Source: Cycloclasticus sp. symbiont of Poecilosclerida sp. N (lineage in GTDB: Bacteria; Pseudomonadota; Gammaproteobacteria; Methylococcales; Cycloclasticaceae). Taken from it: 64,000 bases of DNA. Below are positions 56,569 to 64,000 of the stretch, piece by piece. The notes below the pieces were generated by a model. The model saw only the letters and a list, made by a program, of their open reading frames with translations. It was not told where the DNA came from and made no database searches. The DNA lies in the NCBI GenBank assembly GCA_002101205.1, contig LWTM01000077.1:248001-312000 (forward strand), read 5' to 3'. The translations under genes and the position numbers were made by a program. Each line of letters opens with the position of its first letter. The stretch's first letter is position 1.

Positions 56569-57582
56569 GTGAGTTCAACATACCGCATACTTATTGTTGG
56601 CCCTTCATGGGTCGGTGATATGGTCATGGCACAAAGCCTGTTCATGGCGTTAAAACAGCAGCATAAAAACTGCTCGATTGACGTATTAGCACCCGAATGG
56701 TCGCTGGCGATTATGGAACGTATGCCCGAGGTAAGAAAAGCGATTGTTATGCCGTTAGGACATGGACAGTTCGACTTTAAAGGTCGTAAAGCCGTAGGTG
56801 AAAAACTACGGGTAGAGGAGTACGACGAGTCTATCGTTTTGCCTAATTCGTGGAAATCAGCCTTAACGCCTTACTTCGCAAACATTCCAAAACGTACAGG
56901 TTATTTGGGCGAATTGCGTTGGGGTTTATTAAATAATTCACGCAGGCTAAATAAAAACTTATTAACTAAAACCGTACAACGTTTTGTTGCACTAGCATCC
57001 GCAGCTAATACCATTGTGCCCGTTATTCCGCAACCACGACTATTAATCGATCCTGCCAGTGTTGATGTGGCAAAGGCATCGTTTAATTTGGAGTTAACCG
57101 AAGCTAAGGTACTTGGCTTATGCCCAGGGGCAGAATATGGCTCTGCTAAACGCTGGCCGCAAGAGCATTACGCAGCGGTAGCAAAAAAGGCGCTGGAGAA
57201 CGGTTGGCAAGTGTACTTATTTGGTTCAGCTAAAGATGAACCTGTAACGGCAAAAGTTAATGAATTAGCCGGGGGGGCTTGCCGTGATTTTGCGGGTAAA
57301 ACAAACTTAACTGAGGCACTAGATTTAATGTCTTTATGCGATGTTGTTATCAGTAACGACTCGGGGTTAATGCACGTTGCAGCGGCGCTTAATATTAAAA
57401 CAATCGCCTTGTATGGTTCATCAGACCCTAATTTCACACCACCACTGCACCCCGATGCGGATGTGATTACCTTAGGTTTAGAATGCTCGCCATGTTTTAA
57501 GCGCGAATGCCCGTTAGGTCATTTAGATTGCCTGACGAAAATCTCTCCAGAGCGAGTTCTTAGTTTAATGGATGTGGCGTAG
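56569..57582 (+). CDS. waaF: ADP-heptose:LPS heptosyltransferase II
   Basis: WaaF adds the second heptose to the LPS inner core. The 337-residue GT9 enzyme begins at GTG 56569 and has ILIVGPSWVGDMVMAQSLF, GLCPGAEYGSAKRWPQEHYA and SNDSGLMHVAAALN. The C-terminal SSDPNFTPPLHP and CFKRECPLGHLDCLTKISPE match WaaF rather than WaaC. It follows ilvE by 12 bases. Directly after its stop the sequence is no longer normal: a heptosyltransferase fragment and insertion-sequence tail follow. Confidence 0.95.
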   Translation: MSSTYRILIVGPSWVGDMVMAQSLFMALKQQHKNCSIDVLAPEWSLAIMERMPEVRKAIVMPLGHGQFDFKGRKAVGEKLRVEEYDESIVLPNSWKSALTPYFANIPKRTGYLGELRWGLLNNSRRLNKNLLTKTVQRFVALASAANTIVPVIPQPRLLIDPASVDVAKASFNLELTEAKVLGLCPGAEYGSAKRWPQEHYAAVAKKALENGWQVYLFGSAKDEPVTAKVNELAGGACRDFAGKTNLTEALDLMSLCDVVISNDSGLMHVAAALNIKTIALYGSSDPNFTPPLHPDADVITLGLECSPCFKRECPLGHLDCLTKISPERVLSLMDVA

Positions 57583-57732
57583 CATTTAACGGCAGCTTGC
57601 GGCACACCTGCGGTCACCCTTTACGGCTCAACCAATGCGGTGTTAACAGGCACATCAAAGGTTTCTCCTGCGTGTTACCCAACACTTAATGCAGATGATG
57701 TTTGGCAAGCACTAACGAGTAAGGTGGCGGAT
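57583..57732 (+). pseudogene. 3' remnant of a waaC-like heptosyltransferase gene
   Basis: Immediately after the waaF stop, 71 bases (57583-57653) match the intact waaC at 60689-60759 with about 90% identity, encoding HLTAACGTPAVTLYGSTNAV. The frame then continues as KVSPACYPTLNADDVWQAL, equivalent to the end of a heptosyltransferase (intact WaaC has QPACYQSLPPQLVLNKLQAL), with about 28 residues missing in between. It therefore comes from a second waaC-like copy that is not the parent of the duplicate at 59356. The frame runs on into the insertion-sequence end at 57733. Confidence 0.7.
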
Positions 57733-57785
57733 TATCAACACATCACAGAGACCGCCTAAATGTCCTAGTGTAGTGAACCCGACCA
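57733..57785 (+). mobile_element. Right-end remnant of the IS481-like element
   Basis: About 50 bases match 3522-3574, the end of the transposase fragment near rplM: both read ATTATCAACACATCA, then GCCGCCTAAATGTCCTA-like sequence and AGTG-ACCCGA. It encodes the transposase C-terminus (YQHITETA-stop) and probably part of the terminal repeat. No other part of the element is present, so it is a scar. Confidence 0.65.
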
Positions 57786-57855
57786 CTTTTAGGCTTAAGT
57801 TAGGGTTTGGTGAATAATTTAAGCAATACCAAACTGTATTTTTTATTGAAAAGGA

Positions 57856-57891
57856 GGATGTTGCCCACTAAAATGGTAGCATCCCTTTTTT
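57856..57891 (+). terminator. Rho-independent terminator upstream of the symporter gene
   Basis: GGATGTTGCC (57856-57865) pairs with GGTAGCATCC (57875-57884) with two G-T pairs across a 9-base loop, followed by C and six T. It lies 37 bases before the symporter ATG, so it may stop transcription from waaF or serve as an attenuator for the symporter. No known riboswitch fold was recognised. Confidence 0.65.
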
Positions 57892-57927
57892 GAGCTTTGA
57901 ACCCTTATTTTTTAAACAGGTATTAAT

Positions 57928-59352
57928 ATGATTTTAGCTTCATTTCTTGCTTTTTTAGCAATTATTTTATTCGTCGGGCTTTATTCTAAGCGATTTAGCA
58001 AACAAACTACGGATGATTACCTGATTGCTAGTGGCAATATTCCAGTTTGGCAGACGGTGTTGTCAGCTTTGGCATCTGCTTATAGTGGTTTTATGTATAT
58101 TGGCTTGATTGGCTATACCTATACTCAGGGCGTTTCTGGTATTTGGTTGATGGTGTTTTGGATTTTTGGTGAATTTTGTGTGTTCATTTATCTGCCTAAG
58201 AAAGTTAGCCAAGTATCTCAACGCAGAAACCTCAATAGTTATAACGCCTTATTGGCAAATTATTGGGGGCAAAACCACACGCTGGTTAAAAAAAGTGCAG
58301 CAATTATTACCCTAATATTTTTATCCATTTATGCCGCCGCTCAATTTAATGCTGCGGGAAAGGCGTTACAAAGCACGCTACTCTGGTCGCCAATAATAGG
58401 CTCTGTGTTTACCTATTTTGTGGTGTTAGCCTACTCTTATGTAGGCGGTATTCGTGCCTCTATTTGGACCGACAACATTCAATTTGTCATTATGGTTGTC
58501 TCTATCGCTATTTTAGTTTGGTTGAGCTTGGATGCGATTGGCGGTTGGTCTATGTTTGTTGATAAGTTACACAACAACCCCGTGGCCTATACGCAGTGGT
58601 TTCCTGAATCAATGGGCAGTCTGTTTTTTATTATCTTATTTTTATTAGGCTGGGTTGGTGGCGGCTTTGGCATTGCTGGGCAGCCCCATATTGTTGTGCG
58701 TTTTATGGCAATGAAAAAGACCCGCAAATATAAACAAATTTTATTCGGTTATTACGCGCTTGCCGTTATCTTTACTGGCTTGTGCTTATTGTCTGCTTTA
58801 TTGGCAAAAGTGTATTTTGCTGGTACATTAGCCGCCGACTTTGACACCGAGACAACGTTACCAACCTTAGCCACTGCTGTGTTGCCTGCTATGTTAGTTG
58901 GTCTAATGCTCTCAGCAATCCTCTCAGCCATTATTTCCACAGCGGACTCACAAATATTAAGTTGCTCTGCTGCTTTAGGTACTGATTTACTAAAACCCAA
59001 AGCCACAGACAAAGAAAGCCTCAGACAAAATAAATTTAGCACTGCTTTAGTGGCAACTTTTGCTTTATTAATAGCACTTTATGGTGGGGAATCAGTCTTT
59101 ACGCTAGTTATTCTCGCCTGGTCTGGCTTAGCATCTGCCTTTATGCCACTACTTGTTATCCAACTTATGGGGCACAAACCCTCACAAACCCTCAGTATTA
59201 CTATAATGCTATCCGGTTTATTGGCTGCTATTATCTGGCGTATGACTGGGTTAAACAGCCTAACTTATGAGGCAATTATCGGTATCGCTGTCGGCTTTAT
59301 AGTGTTTTATGTTGTTAAAATATTATCACCTGCTGATAAAGCAAAAGAATAA
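57928..59352 (+). CDS. Sodium:solute symporter (SSF family, PutP-like)
   Basis: The 474-residue protein has about 13 membrane helices and SSF signatures: TTDDYLIASGNIPVWQTVLSALASAYSG after the first helix, YVGGIRASIWTDNIQF, GWVGGGFGIAGQPHIVVRFMA, and the Na+-site segment LSAIISTADSQILSCSAALGTDL. It most resembles proline/Na+ symporters, but the substrate cannot be settled. It sits between remnants of LPS genes, on the same strand, behind a terminator. This suggests it entered by insertion or recombination rather than belonging to LPS synthesis. Confidence 0.87.
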   Translation: MILASFLAFLAIILFVGLYSKRFSKQTTDDYLIASGNIPVWQTVLSALASAYSGFMYIGLIGYTYTQGVSGIWLMVFWIFGEFCVFIYLPKKVSQVSQRRNLNSYNALLANYWGQNHTLVKKSAAIITLIFLSIYAAAQFNAAGKALQSTLLWSPIIGSVFTYFVVLAYSYVGGIRASIWTDNIQFVIMVVSIAILVWLSLDAIGGWSMFVDKLHNNPVAYTQWFPESMGSLFFIILFLLGWVGGGFGIAGQPHIVVRFMAMKKTRKYKQILFGYYALAVIFTGLCLLSALLAKVYFAGTLAADFDTETTLPTLATAVLPAMLVGLMLSAILSAIISTADSQILSCSAALGTDLLKPKATDKESLRQNKFSTALVATFALLIALYGGESVFTLVILAWSGLASAFMPLLVIQLMGHKPSQTLSITIMLSGLLAAIIWRMTGLNSLTYEAIIGIAVGFIVFYVVKILSPADKAKE

Positions 59353-59355
59353 AAG

Positions 59356-59672
59356 GGTGAAAATACCGAAAGCTTACAAACAGAATTTGATTGCTCGCCC
59401 TGTTTGAAAAAAGAGTGTGCTTATCGCCAGCCTTCATCTGTTCAGCCAGCTTGTTATCAATCATGACCACCACAACTAGTATTGAATAAGCTACAGGCAT
59501 TAATGAAACGAATATTGTGAAAGAAATAGATAGCTGGGTGAAAGCCCCTGCTACACCACTTAATATTAAATTCAGTGAAGCTGAGCTTCAGTTAACTCAA
59601 AAACTTAGACACCCAGCAGGAAAACGGTTGACTTGTTTAGCGCAGTGGAAAAGTAAGGCTGTTACCGCTTAG
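59356..59672 (+). pseudogene. Duplicated fragment: waaC 3' end and kinase-gene 5' end
   Basis: These 317 bases are a diverged copy (about 92% identical by eye) of 60764-61080, which spans the last 52 codons of waaC and the first 55 of the tandem-kinase gene. It begins 4 bases after the symporter stop. The waaC frame is broken by a premature TGA (GCTTGTTATCAATCATGA), and the kinase part starts ATTGTGAAAGAAATAGAT without its ATG (intact ATGAATATTGCGAAA) and ends at TAG in place of an AAG codon. It cannot make either protein. The following 230 bases up to waaC hold nothing recognisable. Confidence 0.85.
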
Positions 59673-59902
59673 ATTCATTTATAATAACCTAAAAGGAATC
59701 GGAGACATCCGCCACATCAAAAATTTCCAAATAGTTGTAAAAACCGTTGAATATTACAATAACAAAAAAAGTCAATCCCGCTGTTGGGCATATAGCCTCA
59801 GCATAGAAAAGTAAAAAATTACTGAATGTGGCTTAGACACTCTACGATTTTAGTTGCGCATCACAGCGTACTCTCAAATAATATTAAGCGAATGGTTTTG
59901 TA

Positions 59903-60919
59903 ATGAATGTTTTAATTATTAAAACGTCGTCACTAGGTGATGTTATCCATACTCTGCCCGCATTAACCGATGCGGCAAAAGCAATCCCCGATACTTCATT
60001 CGACTGGGTGGTTGAAGAGTCATTTCAAGATATCCCTTTATTGCATCCGAATGTAAATAGGATTATTCCCGTATCTATACGCCGCTGGCGCAAAAACTTG
60101 TGGAAACACAAGACAGATATTAAGGCGAGCATTAAGGATATTCAGCAAGAGAGCTATGATGCGGTTATTGATGCGCAAGGGCTGATAAAAAGCGCCTTTT
60201 TTACGCGTTATGCTAAGGGTGAGAAATACGGGCTTTCCAAAACAAGCTGTCGAGAGCCGTTAGCGGCAATGGCGTACCAACACAAAATAGACGTGCCAAA
60301 AGGGCAACATGCGATTACCCGCGTAAGACAATTATTTGCACAAAGCTTAGATTACGACTTTTCTGCGGATACGCTTTCGTATGGTTTGAGAAAAACTGAT
60401 TTTTTACCACAAGAATCGTTGCAAAAGCCGTACTTAATATTCCTGCATGGCACAACATGGGCAAGCAAACATTGGCCAAATGAGTATTGGAAATCGCTGG
60501 TTTCATTAGCGACAAAGGCTGGTTTTAACGTGTATTTACCCTGGGGTAATGAACAAGAAAAGACACGTGCAGACAACTTGGCTGATGTATCAGCAAAAGC
60601 CCGTGTGTTGCCGCGTTTAGGTATTAAAGAACTATCAGCAATACTGATGCACGCAAGCGGCGTAATAGGTGTGGATAGTGGTTTGGCGCATTTAACGGCA
60701 GCTTGTGGCACACCAGCAGTCACACTTTACGGGTCAACCAATGCGGTACTAACAGGCACCTTAGGTGAAAATACCGAAAGTTTACAAACAAAATTTGATT
60801 GCTCGCCCTGTTTGAAAAAAGAGTGTGGTTATCGCCAGCCTTCATCTGTTCAGCCAGCTTGTTATCAATCATTACCGCCGCAACTAGTATTGAATAAACT
60901 ACAGGCATTAATGAAATGA
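59903..60919 (+). CDS. waaC: ADP-heptose:LPS heptosyltransferase I
   Basis: WaaC adds the first heptose to Kdo2-lipid A. The 338-residue GT9 enzyme has the start VLIIKTSSLGDVIHTLPALTDA, YDAVIDAQGLIKSAFFTRYA, FLHGTTWASKHWPNEYW, and GVDSGLAHLTAACGTPAVTLYGSTN. The DCSPCLKKECGYRQPS segment near the end carries the cysteine cluster seen in many members. Its stop overlaps the kinase-gene start by 4 bases. Confidence 0.95.
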   Translation: MNVLIIKTSSLGDVIHTLPALTDAAKAIPDTSFDWVVEESFQDIPLLHPNVNRIIPVSIRRWRKNLWKHKTDIKASIKDIQQESYDAVIDAQGLIKSAFFTRYAKGEKYGLSKTSCREPLAAMAYQHKIDVPKGQHAITRVRQLFAQSLDYDFSADTLSYGLRKTDFLPQESLQKPYLIFLHGTTWASKHWPNEYWKSLVSLATKAGFNVYLPWGNEQEKTRADNLADVSAKARVLPRLGIKELSAILMHASGVIGVDSGLAHLTAACGTPAVTLYGSTNAVLTGTLGENTESLQTKFDCSPCLKKECGYRQPSSVQPACYQSLPPQLVLNKLQALMK

Positions 60920-62349
60920 ATATTGCGAAAGAAATAGATACCTGGGTGGAAACCCCTGCTACACCACTTAATATTAAATTCAGTGAAGCTGAGATCCAGT
61001 TAACTCAAAAACTTAGACACTTAGCAGGAAAACGATTGACTTGTTTGGCGCAGTGGAAAAGTGAGACCGTTATTGCTAAGTTTTTTTATGGTGCGCGTGC
61101 TCAGCAGCAGGTTGAAAAAGAATCTGCTGTGCTGAAAGAATTAATAAAAAAAGGCATTCGCACACCAAAGTTTTTAGCTATGTATGAGAAAGCAGGTTGC
61201 TCAGTGCTGCTGATTGAATACATAGCAGATGCCATATCACTTGCAAAGTGGTTGAAAGATGAACCTGAGCAGTCAGCGTTTGAAAAGACAATGTCGAAAA
61301 CAACGACATTAATGCTTGAGTGCCACCGTGCTGGTTTTGAAATAAAGGATCCACACTTAGATAACCTCTTAATTAGAAAGGATGATGTATTTATCATTGA
61401 TGCAGGTGATATTACGCAATTTAGCGAACCATTAAACAACGAGCGTTCGCTACAAAACATGGCGCTTTTATATGCGCAGCTTCCAGTCACACAAGATGTT
61501 ATTACTTTTCAAGTCTTGAAAAACATCTTGCTAGAAAAGAGTGATCTTGAAGCGCCAAATGAAAAAGAGTGGCAACAACGCTTAATTCGTCAACGGCGCT
61601 GGCGACAGAAAAAGTTCATTGATAAAAAAGTCTTTAGAGACTGTACGGCTTACCATTGCGAACAGAGTAGCTCAAGATTTCTGGTGGCTAAACGCGATTT
61701 CTTTACCGACGAAGTAGCGCAAGCATTAACGAATCCAGATATGCTCATCGAAAAAGGCACCCTGTTAAAAAATGGCAACACAGCCACTGTAGCAAAGGTT
61801 GAGATAGGCGATAAAACGTATGTTTTAAAACGATACAACATAAAAAAACCAATACACTCTTTTATCAGAGGCTTTATGTGGTCGAGAGCGGCTGTCTCGT
61901 GGCGAAACGGCTTGCTATTAGAAATGCTGGGTATTCCAACAGCTAAGTCATATGTAATGATTGAAGGACGTTGGGGAGCGTTGAGAAGGCGTTCTTATCT
62001 ATTGTCGGAGTTTATTAGTGCGCCAACCGCTTGGGATATTTTTGAAGACAAACAGTTTAATGAGCAAAATAGAAGTGATTGGGCTAAAAAAATATCTGAA
62101 TTATTTATGCTTTTGAAACGCAATCAAGTGAGCCATGGGGACTTGAAGGCGCAGAATATACTTTGTCATACGAAAACCGCCGCTCTTATTGATCTAGACG
62201 GCTTACAGTCAACATTAGTGTATAAAAAATTCCTGCAAAGATATAAAAAAGATATTCAACGGTTCCAAATAAGTTGGCCATCAAAATGGCGTGAGAACCC
62301 ATATTTCGCTGAATATGTGTTAGCGTTGTTAAATTCGGAAGCCCATTAA
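60916..62349 (+). CDS. Protein with two LPS-kinase-like domains in tandem
   Basis: The 477-residue protein seems to contain two kinase folds of the Kdo/heptose kinase type. The first half (about 1-190) has a D-x4-N pattern at Asp145-Asn150 (KDPHLDNLLI) and a metal-binding FIIDAGD; the histidine before Asp is replaced. The second half (about 230-477) has VLKRYNIKKP, catalytic SHGDLKAQNIL (His407, Asp409, Asn414) and ALIDLDG. Kinases such as WaaP, KdkA and InaA have one domain. Coupled to waaC by a 4-base overlap, it probably phosphorylates the inner core; whether both domains act is unknown. No transmembrane segment is seen. Confidence 0.78.
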   Translation: MNIAKEIDTWVETPATPLNIKFSEAEIQLTQKLRHLAGKRLTCLAQWKSETVIAKFFYGARAQQQVEKESAVLKELIKKGIRTPKFLAMYEKAGCSVLLIEYIADAISLAKWLKDEPEQSAFEKTMSKTTTLMLECHRAGFEIKDPHLDNLLIRKDDVFIIDAGDITQFSEPLNNERSLQNMALLYAQLPVTQDVITFQVLKNILLEKSDLEAPNEKEWQQRLIRQRRWRQKKFIDKKVFRDCTAYHCEQSSSRFLVAKRDFFTDEVAQALTNPDMLIEKGTLLKNGNTATVAKVEIGDKTYVLKRYNIKKPIHSFIRGFMWSRAAVSWRNGLLLEMLGIPTAKSYVMIEGRWGALRRRSYLLSEFISAPTAWDIFEDKQFNEQNRSDWAKKISELFMLLKRNQVSHGDLKAQNILCHTKTAALIDLDGLQSTLVYKKFLQRYKKDIQRFQISWPSKWRENPYFAEYVLALLNSEAH

Positions 62350-62533
62350 ATAAATGCCGTTATGCCGATGTCTCAAGATTCCAAGCGTCGCACTATAACG
62401 GGCTGAGGCTTGCTTGGTTTTCTGGCTATTATTTTCTGATGAGTATTCGGGAACAGTGGCGGAACAAATTTCAGAACACTGTCGTAGCTTGTGACGGAGT
62501 TAGTTAATAAATTTAAACGTTAGGAATCTTAGT

Positions 62534-63532
62534 ATGTTCAATAATAAAACAATTCTTATTACAGGAGGCACGGGCTCATTTGGCAATACCTTTGTGCCAA
62601 TGACGCTTGAAAAATACAATCCTAAAAAAATCATCATCTACTCACGTGACGAGATGAAACAATGGGAAATGGCTAAGAAATTTGAAGGTGATTCTCGCGT
62701 GCGTTTTTTTATTGGCGATGTGCGAGATAAAGAACGGATTTATCGTGCGTTAGATGGCGTTGATTACGTGGTGCATGCCGCGGCAACAAAAATAGTACCT
62801 ACCGCTGAATACAACCCATTTGAATGCGTAAAGACGAATATCAATGGAGCAATGAATTTAATTGATGCTTGCATTGATAAAAACATCAAAGGAGTGGTCG
62901 CGCTCTCAACCGATAAGGCTAGCAGTCCAATTAATCTTTATGGGGCAACAAAGCTTGTTTCAGATAAATTATTTGTAGCCGGTAACTCCTATTCAGGCTC
63001 GCACCTTACCCGCTTTGCTGTTGTACGTTATGGCAATGTTATGGGTTCACGCGGCTCGGTCATTCCCTTTTTTATGTCAATTAAAGATAAAGGTGTTTTG
63101 CCAATAACAGATGAGCGAATGACGCGCTTTATGATTTCACTGGAAGACGGCGTAGATTTGGTTTGGCATGCCTTTCACGATATGGAAGGCGGGGAAGTTT
63201 ATGTAAAAAAAATCCCGTCAATGAAAGTAACAGACCTTGCAAGAGTTATTGCGCCAGAAGCCAAACAGGAAATAATAGGTATTCGCCCCGGTGAAAAACT
63301 CCACGAAAAGATGATTAGTGCCGAAGATGCAGCCTATACCTATGAATACCCTGAGTACTTTAAAATCCTACCGACGATTAATAACTGGGGCGCAGATGAA
63401 GTACGTATTAAAGATGGGGTAAAGGTAAAAGAAGGTTTTATATATGCCAGTGATAGCAATAATGATTGGATGAGTGAAGATGATTTTCAAAAGTGGCTTA
63501 GTTCTAATGAAACTAAAATAGGGAGGATTTGA
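62534..63532 (+). CDS. pseB: UDP-GlcNAc 4,6-dehydratase (inverting), PseB-type
   Basis: PseB starts pseudaminic acid synthesis by dehydrating and inverting UDP-GlcNAc with bound NADP. The 332-residue short-chain dehydrogenase/reductase has the nucleotide motif TGGTGSFGNTF, HAAATKIVPTAEYNPFECV, the YxxxK pair in INLYGATKLVSDK and the C-terminal GIRPGEKLHE. It lies 184 bases after the kinase gene and 64 bases before a cytidylyltransferase gene. This suggests a cluster making a nonulosonic or related sugar for surface glycans or flagellin. The transaminase pseC, expected next, is not here. Confidence 0.9.
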   Translation: MFNNKTILITGGTGSFGNTFVPMTLEKYNPKKIIIYSRDEMKQWEMAKKFEGDSRVRFFIGDVRDKERIYRALDGVDYVVHAAATKIVPTAEYNPFECVKTNINGAMNLIDACIDKNIKGVVALSTDKASSPINLYGATKLVSDKLFVAGNSYSGSHLTRFAVVRYGNVMGSRGSVIPFFMSIKDKGVLPITDERMTRFMISLEDGVDLVWHAFHDMEGGEVYVKKIPSMKVTDLARVIAPEAKQEIIGIRPGEKLHEKMISAEDAAYTYEYPEYFKILPTINNWGADEVRIKDGVKVKEGFIYASDSNNDWMSEDDFQKWLSSNETKIGRI

Positions 63533-63596
63533 AAATGAATAGGAAGTTGAAGGGTGGCTACGGCATGAAAAATTTATCTTTTAGGAGTAACTGATT

Positions 63597-64000
63597 ATGA
63601 AAATAATTGTTCCATTACAAACTTGCTCAACACGGATTCCCCAGAAGAATATTCGTCCCTTCTATAAAGGGGATTCTTTGTTTGATATAAAGGCAAAGCA
63701 GATCCTCGAGTTTGAATCTCCAGAGAATGTTTATATATCTTCCGAAAATGAGTCCGTTAGTAAGTTATGTGATGTATATGGGTTTAATTTTTTGTTACGT
63801 GATAAGTCTTTAACTGGTAATACAGTCTTCCAACCCGATCTAGTTAAAGCATTAACAGACCCTATTCCAGGTGATGATGACATCATGTGGATTCAAGTAA
63901 CATCACCTCTTTTTAATCAATTTTCTGAAGCATTGAAGGAATGGAAGAAAGTGAGAAACGAGTTTGACTCACTAGTTGCGGTAAAGGCATTTAAAGGACA
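63597..64000 (+). CDS. Sugar cytidylyltransferase, NeuA/PseF-like (5' part)
   Basis: The gene runs off the right edge; 134 codons are visible. It begins MKIIVPLQTCSTRIPQKNIR, equivalent to the nucleotide-binding start of CMP-sialic/pseudaminic acid synthetases (usually ARxGSKRIPxKN), though here the glycine-rich part reads LQTCSTR. QVTSPLFNQFSEALKEW fits the QxTSPL motif and FDSLVAV the DS-x-hydrophobic strand. Enzymes of this family activate nonulosonic acids with CTP. The ribosome binding site is TAGGAG 12 bases before the ATG. Confidence 0.78.
   Translation, partial: MKIIVPLQTCSTRIPQKNIRPFYKGDSLFDIKAKQILEFESPENVYISSENESVSKLCDVYGFNFLLRDKSLTGNTVFQPDLVKALTDPIPGDDDIMWIQVTSPLFNQFSEALKEWKKVRNEFDSLVAVKAFKG

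Noticed and set aside
59672-59814. Short frame with VVKTVEYYNNKKSQ that recalls the end of an IS3-type transposase
   Set aside because: Only the YYNNK word fits; no RPH motif, no upstream part and no terminal repeats. Not enough to name a mobile element.
63535-63594. 19-codon frame between pseB and the cytidylyltransferase gene
   Set aside because: It has a start and stop, but no recognisable content, and it overlaps the ribosome binding site of the next gene; probably chance.

Overview
This window reads as a chromosomal segment of a free-living, aerobic, Gram-negative gammaproteobacterium with moderately AT-rich DNA. Support: heptose-containing LPS genes (waaF, waaC), UbiA/UbiC ubiquinone synthesis, an aa3-type cytochrome c oxidase operon, the conserved ftsY-ftsE-ftsX-rpoH block, and a complete bioBFHCD operon. 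Gene order and protein character remind me of marine Thiotrichales/Piscirickettsiales-type bacteria such as Cycloclasticus or Methylophaga, but no marker here fixes the genus. No tRNA, rRNA or CRISPR array was seen.

Layout. 0-4.7 kb: end of yidD, yidC, mnmE, then rplM-rpsI lying between two fragments of an IS481-like transposase. 4.7-14.7 kb: rph-rdgB-hemW on the minus strand, divergent from yicC-gmk-rpoZ-spoT-ridA-recG-ubiC-ubiA. 15.5-20.4 kb: a decayed comF and the biotin operon, with an inverted repeat filling the bioB promoter spacer. 20.9-29.4 kb: terminal oxidase genes ctaC-ctaD-small membrane protein-ctaE, the assembly genes SURF1, a thiol-disulfide-like protein, heme A synthase and heme O synthase, then two small envelope proteins. 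29.7-33.3 kb: rpoH and ftsXEY on the minus strand. 33.4-39.0 kb: two M16 peptidases, rsmD, coaD, a ferredoxin and gamma-glutamyltranspeptidase in one tightly overlapping run. 39.0-46.1 kb: a compact four-gene operon of CBS protein, P-II-like protein and two DUF1538 membrane proteins; mutM; and a Gld-like ABC exporter with a DUF4340 protein. 46.3-52.5 kb: a lone HyuA-type protein, two small conserved proteins, a copper-type P-ATPase and a broken Fic-like gene. 52.7-57.6 kb: glnE, ilvE and waaF. 57.6-64 kb: an LPS/surface-sugar region that has been rearranged. It holds remnants of a heptosyltransferase and a kinase gene, an insertion-sequence tail, a Na+/solute symporter, intact waaC, a tandem two-kinase protein, a PseB-type dehydratase and the start of a sugar cytidylyltransferase.

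Most of the window is ordinary core genome. The parts that most deserve attention are the DUF1538/DUF1538/P-II/CBS operon, which looks like a nucleotide-sensing membrane transport module of unknown substrate; the duplicated and split waaC-kinase junction around a symporter; the protein with two kinase-like domains; the operator candidate embedded in the bioB promoter; and several half-erased genes (comF, Fic-like, transposases) that record recent genome decay.
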